Positions 1-5,278 of a DNA stretch of 5,278 nt are shown one piece after another (position 1 is the first letter of the stretch; each line of letters starts with the position of its first letter). This DNA comes from Bacillota bacterium. Lineage in GTDB: Bacteria > Bacillota > Dethiobacteria > Dethiobacterales > Dethiobacteraceae. Below the pieces are notes generated by a model, which was not told the origin of the DNA, did no database searches, and worked only from the letters and a program-made list of their open reading frames with translations. Location: positions 1 to 5,278 of the forward strand of contig DUUE01000048.1 of the NCBI GenBank assembly GCA_012841735.1. Direction: 5' to 3'. A program made the position numbers and the translations under genes.

Positions 1-946
1 AAATTTTATAACCCCAGGCATAATTGCCCTGAACAAATCCTTTCAGGATCCGGTAAGTAGCTCCCGCAAAAGGGATTTGTCTGCCCTGGATCACGGGACC
101 TACAACCTGGATGCTGCCCCGGAAAAGAGACTTGTCGTTTACTGAGTCATTCAACACTTCCTGGATCTGCGGGGTCCAGTCGGCGGCAAAAATTGCCAGA
201 GAGGCGCGGTTAATACCGGACTGCCACATCAGGTATTCATTAATACCCAGGGCGGCATCGGCATCATAACAGAGCAGCAGGACTGCGTCACTGTTTTGCT
301 GCCACATATTTTCCATAATTTTTACAGCTGCTGCCGGGGATTGCGCCTCTACGGGAGCAATAACCACTTCCGCCCCGCCCCATTCCTGCATTTTGTCAAT
401 CATGCCCTGTGAGCGGTTCGTCAGATCAACAGTAGTTGTTGCACTGACAATAATTGTTTTGGGCATTTTACTTTCCCTGCCGGGGAAAGCAGGGAGGATA
501 TTCTTTTCCAGCCACTCGATTCCCATTTCAGCAACCATTTTTCCTGCCAGATACTGGTCCATATACATCATGACATCATAGCGGCTGGTGTCCGTACCGA
601 CAACAAGCACTTTAATGCCCTGTTGCTGTGCTTTTTCAATGGCAGGCTGAACATTCACGGGGTCTATAGGCATAACCGCCAGCGCTTTTACTTTCATGGC
701 GATAAAGTTCTCTATCTGTTCAAGCTGCCTGACAGAATTGTTCCCCGCATCTGCTATCTGGACGCTGATTCCGTCCAGAGCAGCCTGTTCTTTTACGGCA
801 GAAGCAAGCCAACCGACAAAAGGGTTGGTGCTGTCGGGGACACAAAACCCGATCTCCACGGGGCGGATTGATGCCTTATAGGACAGTGACAACAATGCTG
901 CGGCACAAAGCAGCACCAGGAAAAGTATTTTTTTCATATCTGACAT
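1..946 (-). CDS. RbsB/XylF-like sugar-binding protein of an ABC transporter or sensor (C-terminus off the window)
   Basis: The 315 visible codons encode a type I periplasmic binding protein of the Peripla_BP_4 (ribose/galactose/xylose) type, which captures a sugar outside the cytoplasmic membrane. Residues 5-22 form a hydrophobic segment after two lysines (a signal peptide or an anchor). The fold follows: beta strand EIGFCVP, then STNPF (residues 39-43), QLEQIENFI (74-82), ALAVMPIDP (88-96), VLVVGTDT (113-120), MDQYLAGKM (129-137), TNRSQGM (176-182) and AADWTP (254-259). These match the positions of the sugar-contacting Asn, Asp and Arg residues in the family. The ATG at 946 is chosen because GGAG lies 8 nt upstream; an ATG at 937 would place that site 17 nt away. 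There is no convincing lipobox: Cys14 sits in LVLLC. A terminator separates the gene from the ATPase gene, and it has its own candidate promoter. The exact sugar cannot be read from the sequence. The reading frame runs off the left edge without a stop. Confidence 0.93.
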   Translation of the reverse strand, partial: MSDMKKILFLVLLCAAALLSLSYKASIRPVEIGFCVPDSTNPFVGWLASAVKEQAALDGISVQIADAGNNSVRQLEQIENFIAMKVKALAVMPIDPVNVQPAIEKAQQQGIKVLVVGTDTSRYDVMMYMDQYLAGKMVAEMGIEWLEKNILPAFPGRESKMPKTIIVSATTTVDLTNRSQGMIDKMQEWGGAEVVIAPVEAQSPAAAVKIMENMWQQNSDAVLLLCYDADAALGINEYLMWQSGINRASLAIFAADWTPQIQEVLNDSVNDKSLFRGSIQVVGPVIQGRQIPFAGATYRILKGFVQGNYAWGYKI

Positions 947-954
947 GATCCAAT

Positions 955-958
955 CTCC
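955..958 (-). promoter_or_regulatory. Shine-Dalgarno site of the binding-protein gene
   Basis: GGAG on the minus strand lies 8 nt before the ATG at 946. It decides between that start and the in-frame ATG at 937, whose MKK opening would otherwise also look like a normal signal-peptide start. Confidence 0.75.
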
Positions 959-996
959 AGGGCCTGACTCACGGGCCATTTTACCCTGCTAAAAAA

Positions 997-1026
997 ATAG
1001 TAGCGTAAAAAGACAAGCCAAAACAA
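997..1026 (-). promoter_or_regulatory. Candidate sigma-70/SigA promoter of the binding-protein gene
   Basis: On the minus strand, TTGTTT (1026-1021) is followed by an 18-nt spacer and TACTAT (1002-997). Transcription would start near position 990, giving a leader of about 45 nt. The -35 is imperfect against TTGACA, as expected for an activator-dependent promoter, and direct repeats abut it upstream. A promoter is needed here because a terminator closes the preceding operon. The call rests on sequence match and position only. Confidence 0.6.
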
Positions 1027-1060
1027 GGGGAGCATCTTAAGATATGGGGGAGTATTTTAA
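1027..1060 (-). promoter_or_regulatory. Paired direct-repeat operator, probably for an AraC-family activator
   Basis: On the minus strand, TTAAAATACTCCCC (1060-1047) and TTAAGATGCTCCCC (1040-1027) match at 12 of 14 positions (consensus TTAARATRCTCCCC). They are separated by 6 bp, so the period is 20 bp, about two helical turns. The proximal copy touches the -35 hexamer. AraC-family activators, including YesN-type response regulators, commonly bind such tandem sites next to the -35 element. The response regulator at 3743-5278 is the natural candidate to bind here. That pairing is inferred from context. Confidence 0.6.
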
Positions 1061-1095
1061 TTAGTTTGAATTTACAGAAACATTGTTCCTGCAAC

Positions 1096-1118
1096 AAAAA
1101 AAGGGCACTGGAATGCCC
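1096..1118 (-). terminator. Rho-independent terminator of the regulator-kinase-ATPase operon
   Basis: Read on the minus strand, GGGCA (1118-1114) pairs with TGCCC (1107-1103) around TTCCAG. A T-G wobble can extend the stem to leave a 4-nt loop. Seven T residues (1102-1096) follow immediately. The hairpin begins 5 nt after the ATPase stop codon. It ends the upstream operon and makes the binding-protein gene a separate unit, or at least lowers read-through into it. Confidence 0.9.
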
Positions 1119-1123
1119 CACAG

Positions 1124-2602
1124 TCAGTAAAGGCTTTTAACATCTATCTTCTGCATTTCTTCCCAGAGATAATCTCCCCTGCTCTCCCGGCCGGACAGCA
1201 CCATAATTCTGTCACAGGTGGCGGCAGCTTCCGAAAGGTCGGACGTTACCAGGATAATCCCTATCCCTTGTTTTGCCGCTTCGTTAATAAATGTATATGT
1301 CATTTTTTTTGTAATAACATCGAGCATTGCTCCGGGATTGGCAAAGACAAGCACTTTCGGCTTGTAAAGCAACCACCTGTAAAGCATAATTTTCTGGCGG
1401 GTAAGACCGTCCAGGACACCGACAGGCAGGCGGCGCTCCGGTCGGCTGATGCCGAGCTTTGTACCATATTCCCGGGCCAGAAAATTAACCGACCTGTGAT
1501 TGAGGCACAGCAGGGGGTTGCTGATTTTTTTGTAAATCAGAAAAGCAAAATTATCGGCAAAATCCAGCTTGGGAAAGAGTCCGTTGTCCGCCGCCTGTTC
1601 CGGTATGATGCCAACTCCGGCTTTTACCGCCTGAAAAACATTTTTCACGGCAAACCTGCTGCCGTCCAGCAATATTTCACCCTCTGCCGGCTGTTTTGCT
1701 CCGGTAAAAAGGTGGAATATTTCCATGTTTGCCTTGTTTTCAATATCAAAAATGCCCAGCACTTCACCTTTCTGCAGCGTAAAAGAAACACTTTTTATTC
1801 TGTCGGTACTGACCGCCCTGAACTGCAGCAACAGTTCTCCCGTTGTTGCATGATCTTTCTTCGTGCGCTCCCTGAATTCACTGCCGACTAAAAGGCTGAG
1901 GATTTTACTTTGCTCATACTCATCACGGTACAAAGTACTGACATTTTTCCCGCCCCGCAAAACAGTAATCCTGTCGGCAAAATCCAAAAGCTCGGAAACA
2001 TTGTGGCTTAAATAAATAAAAGCCACTCCCTTTTCCCTCAGGCGCCTGACGGCGCGTTTCAGCCTTATTAATTCCCTGTATGTGTAGGCTTCTGTAATTT
2101 CATCAAGGACAATCAGTTTTGCGCCCAGAGCCATCGCTTTGGCCAGTGAGACCAGGTGCTGTTCCGGAGGGGACAATTCTTCTGCAAGTGTCTGCGGGGG
2201 AATATCCAGGCCCACTTCGGCAAGCAGCATTTTGGCCTGCTGGTTCATAGCCTTTTGCCTGATTAAAACTTTTTTCAGGCTGTTGTTTTTAATAACAAAA
2301 ATATTTTCTGCCACCGTTACTTGAGGTACCAGGCGGATTGTGTTGTGGATAACATAAATTCCGGGCTGTCTCCCCATACTTTTTCCGTGTTCCACAACCA
2401 ATTCTTCCCTGTAAAATATCCTGCCGCTGTCCACAGGCTCCAATCCGGCCAGGATATTGGCAATGGTCGTTTTGCCTGATCCCGACAAGCCAATAACGCC
2501 CAGGATTTCACCCTGATAGACATTCAGCCTGAAATCGTCCAGGATTTTTACACGATTCAAAGATTTGCCAATATGTTCCATGCGCAAAACTTCAGTTTTC
2601 AT
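1124..2602 (-). CDS. Tandem-domain sugar ABC ATPase of the RbsA/MglA/XylG type, with a degenerate second ATP site
   Basis: This 492-residue protein has the usual family length and two nucleotide-binding domains (about 5-240 and 255-480). Such proteins sit on the cytoplasmic face and power sugar import. Domain 1 has Walker A GLSGSGKT (38-45), Walker B LIVLDE (163-168) and switch His200. Its Q-loop reads IHN (Asn87) instead of IHQ, and its signature is LSPPEQ (143-148) where relatives have LSxGQQ. Domain 2 has GIFDIENKANME (284 onward) in place of a glycine-rich Walker A, LDGLTRQK (397-404) for LSGGNQQK, and VFANPG (419-424) where LDEPT is expected, so its Walker B Asp and Glu are missing. The second composite ATP site is therefore probably inactive. 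The ATG at 2602 overlaps the end of the kinase gene by 11 nt and has AGGGA 6 nt upstream. Met8 (2581) is a weaker alternative start because it trims the first strand. The partner permease is not in the window. A transporter subunit or a regulatory ABC protein are both possible. Confidence 0.93.
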   Translation of the reverse strand: MKTEVLRMEHIGKSLNRVKILDDFRLNVYQGEILGVIGLSGSGKTTIANILAGLEPVDSGRIFYREELVVEHGKSMGRQPGIYVIHNTIRLVPQVTVAENIFVIKNNSLKKVLIRQKAMNQQAKMLLAEVGLDIPPQTLAEELSPPEQHLVSLAKAMALGAKLIVLDEITEAYTYRELIRLKRAVRRLREKGVAFIYLSHNVSELLDFADRITVLRGGKNVSTLYRDEYEQSKILSLLVGSEFRERTKKDHATTGELLLQFRAVSTDRIKSVSFTLQKGEVLGIFDIENKANMEIFHLFTGAKQPAEGEILLDGSRFAVKNVFQAVKAGVGIIPEQAADNGLFPKLDFADNFAFLIYKKISNPLLCLNHRSVNFLAREYGTKLGISRPERRLPVGVLDGLTRQKIMLYRWLLYKPKVLVFANPGAMLDVITKKMTYTFINEAAKQGIGIILVTSDLSEAAATCDRIMVLSGRESRGDYLWEEMQKIDVKSLY

Positions 2603-3692
2603 ACGGCATCCCTGCTTGCTGTCCGCCTGTGTCGTCCATTTCCTTCACAAGCGGCAAAACAATCTCCACTTCCGTGCCAAAGCCTTTTGTACTGCTGACT
2701 GAGAGGCCATACAGATCGCCAAAGAGCAGCCTTATTCTAAGATTGACATTAACCAGGGCAATACCCATATGCCGCTGTCCCGGCAGTTGTTCCTGCTCCT
2801 GCTCCCAGTTAAGGCCTTTGCTGATCCTGTAATTCAGCAAGTCCAAAGTTTCCTGATCCATTCCTACTCCGTCGTCCGAAACTCTTATGATCAGCCTTTT
2901 TTCCGTGGCCGTTATTCTGATGGTAATCTTGCCCGTACCGATTTTCGGTTCGAGCCCGTGGTAAACTGCATTTTCCACAATGGGCTGCAGTGTCAGTTTT
3001 GGTATGATACAATCAAGAATTTCCGGTTCAGTTTCATCATACTTGATCGAAAAAGTGAACTTGTTATGGAAACGGTATTGCTGAATCACAAAATAACTTT
3101 CCACATTGCTTAATTCTTCTTCCAGCGTGATCAAATCCCCCTTCCGGCTGATGCTGTAACGAAACAGGGTGGAGAGTGCTTCCGTCATTTCCGCAATTTC
3201 ATCAATACCCTCCACTAAAGCCTGCCCCCTGATGGCTTCCAGTGTATTGTAAAGAAAGTGGGGATTGATCTGGCTTTGCAGGGCGGAGAATTCTGCCTGT
3301 CTTTTCAGGATTTCCGCGGAATATTGCTTGTTGACGGCATTACGGAGGTCGGCCAGCATTTCTCTCACTGCTCGCGCGCCAGGGTCTTGATCCGCAGCGG
3401 GGTTTTGTGCCAAAAACTGTTCCGTTTCACCCCTCAGGAGGATCCTGACGGCTTTTTCAATAGTGCTGACCGGATGAAAAACATGTTTCACAAAATGCAG
3501 ATAGATGGCAACAAAAATTAAGAGAAAAAGCAGCAAAAAAGCTCCCGTCACGGCAAACTTGTTCAGTAATGTAACATGAAAGATCCAGACAAACAGACAT
3601 GATACCAGAAAAATGACAAAAGCGTAAACGGCAAACAAGGCAAGCAAGTTCCGGCGCCAGACTGTACTTTTCTCTCCATTCTCATACTTCAT
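2592..3692 (-). CDS. LytS/YesM-type sensor histidine kinase without an extracellular sensor domain
   Basis: This 366-residue membrane kinase should autophosphorylate and pass phosphate to the response regulator encoded just upstream. Two hydrophobic segments (about 14-37 and 47-66) are joined by roughly nine residues. A HAMP-like linker follows (about 67-120), then a helix leading into the His_kinase domain (PF06580) with QSQINPHFLYNT (139-150); His145 is the predicted phosphoacceptor. The HATPase domain shows LQPIVENAVYHG (N box, 235-246), DDGVGM (273-278) and GFGT (337-340). All catalytic motifs look intact. Typical YesM kinases are much longer because a large extracellular domain lies between the membrane segments; none is present here, so the stimulus probably comes from a partner protein or from within the membrane. 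The ATG at 3692 has AAAGGG 7 nt upstream. The stop codon lies inside the start of the ABC ATPase gene, which suggests translational coupling. Confidence 0.95.
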   Translation of the reverse strand: MKYENGEKSTVWRRNLLALFAVYAFVIFLVSCLFVWIFHVTLLNKFAVTGAFLLLFLLIFVAIYLHFVKHVFHPVSTIEKAVRILLRGETEQFLAQNPAADQDPGARAVREMLADLRNAVNKQYSAEILKRQAEFSALQSQINPHFLYNTLEAIRGQALVEGIDEIAEMTEALSTLFRYSISRKGDLITLEEELSNVESYFVIQQYRFHNKFTFSIKYDETEPEILDCIIPKLTLQPIVENAVYHGLEPKIGTGKITIRITATEKRLIIRVSDDGVGMDQETLDLLNYRISKGLNWEQEQEQLPGQRHMGIALVNVNLRIRLLFGDLYGLSVSSTKGFGTEVEIVLPLVKEMDDTGGQQAGMPYEN

Positions 3693-3742
3693 ACAAGTGC
3701 CCTTTCATCCAACAGTAAAGTGTTACTCTTACAGCTTTCCTG
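3693..3742 (-). other. Intergenic gap between regulator and kinase genes, with the kinase Shine-Dalgarno site
   Basis: This 50-nt gap contains AAAGGG (3705-3700), placed 7 nt before the kinase ATG. It also holds a small 5-bp inverted repeat (AGTAA/TTACT, 3714-3727) with no following T-run. No terminator and no convincing promoter are visible, so the two genes are probably co-transcribed. Confidence 0.6.
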
Positions 3743-5278
3743 TCATGAATAAAGTTTTCTGTATTCGGACGGTTTAATGCCAACCACTTTGCTGAACAGT
3801 TTACTGAAATATTTTGTGTCAAGGTAACCGACAGCCCCGGCTATTTCCGCCATGCTTAAGCCGGTTGTTTTCAGCAGCTCCTTGGCCACATCCAGACGGT
3901 AACTGATAAGATAATCGCTGAAATTCATCCCCGTTTCCTTTTTAAAGATTGTGCTGAAATAAACAGGACTCAAGTGCACCTGCCTGGCTACGTCTTCAAG
4001 TTTGATTTGTTCCCGGTAATGTTCAGCGATATACTGTTTTGCCACCCTGACGGGCTTGTTGTCCTGCAAGCGCCTTCCTTCCAGCAACAGTGCCAGGTAA
4101 TCCGTCACCGCACGGCGCACATAGGCATGCATTTCATGAATGCTTTTCACCTCATCCAGACCGGTTGTAAATTTATGCAGGAAAGAAGATTCTGTTCCGG
4201 TTTCCGGCGCCAGACCGCGGGTCGTCTGTACAAGAATGGCGGCAATCATTTCACAGGCGGTAAAAAGCGGCAGCGGATCCGGAGCGGCATTCAGGGCAAA
4301 CTCGGAAAAAACCTCTCCCAGCCAGTCACAGAAAGCTTCCACATCCATGGCTTCAAAAATATTGGCCAACTGTTTTTCTCTTTTCAGGTTTAGCAGCTCA
4401 CCGTTTTCTCTGCCGCTGCATTTCAGGTCGGCGGCACAAAGAATACGGTTTATGCCCAGGGCAAGCCTCCGTCTCACAGCATCTGTCGCAGACCGGAATG
4501 ACCTGCCGGCAAAAGCCGGCTGCACCTGTGTCTCACCCACACCTATGGTCAGGGAAAGATTGCCAAAAATTCCTATATAAAGCGCAACTTTTTCATACAA
4601 TCTTTTGAGACATTTTTTAATTTCCTGCTCGGCGCTTTCACTGTAATTAACAAGAAAAACAACGCCTGTTTGTGTGCTTTGCGCACAGAGCTCATGGCAG
4701 TATTCACCCAGGATTTTGAACCCGGTTTCAGTAATTTTTTCCAGGATCCTGTTTTCAATGAGGGGGCGGTCATCACTTGTACTGCTGTCCAGCTTAATAT
4801 AAATCGCCTGGAAGCAGCCCGGCTGAAAATTCAGCTGGTATTCCCGGTTGATCTCAGCCAGGGTTTTCCCTTCCAACTTCTCCGGATCATGCATTACATC
4901 ATTGACAAAGTACCCGTGCAGTGTGAGCCTGCTTTGCTGCAACTGCTGCCTAATTTCATGCTCGCCGGCCAGTTTGAGCCTGTCCGCCTGCAGCGAACCG
5001 CAGATTTTCTTTAATACTTCGTTTAATTCCTGTTTTTTAATTGGTTTCAGCAAATATTCCGTTACATTATATTTAATCGCATTATAAGCGTAATCAAAAT
5101 GGCGGTAACCGCTGACAATGATAAAATGAGGCTCCAGGCCCTGTTCTTTCACTTTTTTTATTAATTCCAATCCGTCCAGTCCGGGCATCCTGATATCTGT
5201 AATAACAATATCAGGCTGCAAATCTTTAACCAGGGTAAGGGCATCGATACCGTTATGGGCAACAGCGGAAACAACCAG
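3743..5278 (-). CDS. YesN-type response regulator with an AraC-family DNA-binding domain (N-terminus off the window)
   Basis: The visible 511 residues begin partway into a CheY-like receiver domain; about the first 35 residues, including the acidic pair, lie beyond the right edge. Numbering from the first visible residue, ITDIRMP carries the predicted phosphoacceptor Asp28, followed by Ser56 (IIVSGY) and Lys78 (LLKPI). A long middle region (about 80-408) includes TIGVG and a following FRSATDAVRRRL stretch (244 onward), as in the degenerate GGDEF-like linker of YesN regulators. Residues 409-511 form an AraC/XylS double helix-turn-helix domain: LEDVARQVHLSPVYFSTIFKKE, then MAEIAGAVGYLDTKYFSKLFSK and the closing GIKPSEYRK. 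All visible functional residues look intact. The kinase gene follows after 50 nt, so the two should form a two-component pair. It probably activates transcription from tandem direct repeats such as those at 1027-1060. A TTG at 5221 is not a real start, because the frame continues upstream through the receiver fold. Confidence 0.95.
   Translation of the reverse strand: MVVSAVAHNGIDALTLVKDLQPDIVITDIRMPGLDGLELIKKVKEQGLEPHFIIVSGYRHFDYAYNAIKYNVTEYLLKPIKKQELNEVLKKICGSLQADRLKLAGEHEIRQQLQQSRLTLHGYFVNDVMHDPEKLEGKTLAEINREYQLNFQPGCFQAIYIKLDSSTSDDRPLIENRILEKITETGFKILGEYCHELCAQSTQTGVVFLVNYSESAEQEIKKCLKRLYEKVALYIGIFGNLSLTIGVGETQVQPAFAGRSFRSATDAVRRRLALGINRILCAADLKCSGRENGELLNLKREKQLANIFEAMDVEAFCDWLGEVFSEFALNAAPDPLPLFTACEMIAAILVQTTRGLAPETGTESSFLHKFTTGLDEVKSIHEMHAYVRRAVTDYLALLLEGRRLQDNKPVRVAKQYIAEHYREQIKLEDVARQVHLSPVYFSTIFKKETGMNFSDYLISYRLDVAKELLKTTGLSMAEIAGAVGYLDTKYFSKLFSKVVGIKPSEYRKLYS

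Noticed and set aside
393..881. Small plus-strand open frames opposite the binding-protein gene
   Set aside because: The minus-strand frame is uninterrupted over the whole stretch and encodes a recognisable binding protein; the small frames are its shadows.
961..977. GGCC/GGCC pair in the leader of the binding-protein gene as a possible riboswitch or attenuator
   Set aside because: The stem is only 4 bp, the leader is about 45 nt, and there is no alternative structure or T-run; nothing supports a regulatory RNA.
1034..1043. Perfect 10-bp palindrome ATCTTAAGAT upstream of the binding-protein promoter
   Set aside because: It overlaps the proximal direct repeat and is not reproduced around the distal copy, so the tandem-repeat reading explains the region better.
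1521..1540. Inverted repeat CTGATTT/AAATCAG inside the ABC ATPase gene
   Set aside because: It is an A/T-rich 7-bp stem within conserved-length coding sequence, with no functional context; it is likely chance.
1268..1891. Open reading frame of 207 codons on the plus strand
   Set aside because: It lies wholly antisense to the ABC ATPase gene, whose protein has clear family motifs along this stretch. The plus-strand product has no recognisable domain and is rich in Cys, Phe and Gln, as expected of a shadow frame.
3974..4580. Two overlapping plus-strand open frames (139 and 146 codons)
   Set aside because: Both are antisense to the response-regulator gene and overlap each other. Neither product shows a recognisable fold.
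1250..4750. Recurrent CCAGGAT strings across several genes
   Set aside because: They fall at Ile-Leu codon pairs (ATCCTG on the minus strand) and reflect codon preference rather than a dispersed repeat.
5219..5221. TTG as the start codon of the response regulator
   Set aside because: It would remove the first half of the receiver domain. The open frame continues to the window edge with receiver-like sequence (SAVAHNGIDAL), so the true start lies outside.

Overview
The window holds one end of a sugar-sensing and sugar-uptake gene cluster, with every gene on the minus strand. In transcription order (right to left) these are: a YesN-type AraC-family response regulator cut off at its N-terminus by the right edge (3743-5278); a short LytS/YesM-type sensor histidine kinase (2592-3692); a tandem-domain sugar ABC ATPase of the RbsA/MglA/XylG type (1124-2602); and an RbsB-like sugar-binding protein cut off at its C-terminus by the left edge (1-946). 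The gene families, Shine-Dalgarno sites and moderate GC content point to a Bacillota (Firmicutes) bacterium. The binding protein has an N-terminal hydrophobic segment but no lipobox. This would fit a diderm lineage such as the Negativicutes better than a monoderm, but the phylum-level call is an inference and the finer one is weak.

The regulator, kinase and ATPase look like one operon: a 50-nt gap lies between the first two, and the kinase and ATPase overlap by 11 nt. A strong intrinsic terminator (1096-1118) begins 5 nt after the ATPase stop codon. The binding-protein gene therefore needs its own promoter. A good candidate lies at 997-1026 (TACTAT -10, TTGTTT -35, 18-nt spacer). Directly upstream of the -35 is a pair of 14-bp direct repeats (1027-1040 and 1047-1060, 12/14 identical) with a 20-bp period. 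That geometry is typical of AraC-family activator sites, so the regulator of this cluster is the obvious candidate to bind there.

Two proteins depart from the usual pattern. The kinase has two membrane segments joined by only about nine residues, so it has no extracellular sensor domain and probably receives its signal from a partner protein. The ABC protein keeps a plausible ATP site in its first domain, but has lost the Walker A and Walker B residues of the second domain and the signature motif of the first, which together form the second composite site. No permease gene is present in the window. A working model is a sugar-sensing module in which a binding protein and/or a partly inactivated ABC protein signals to a sensor-less kinase, and the regulator then activates the separately transcribed binding-protein gene. 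This model is inference. A conventional transporter with an asymmetric ATPase, and its permease encoded outside the window, remains possible.
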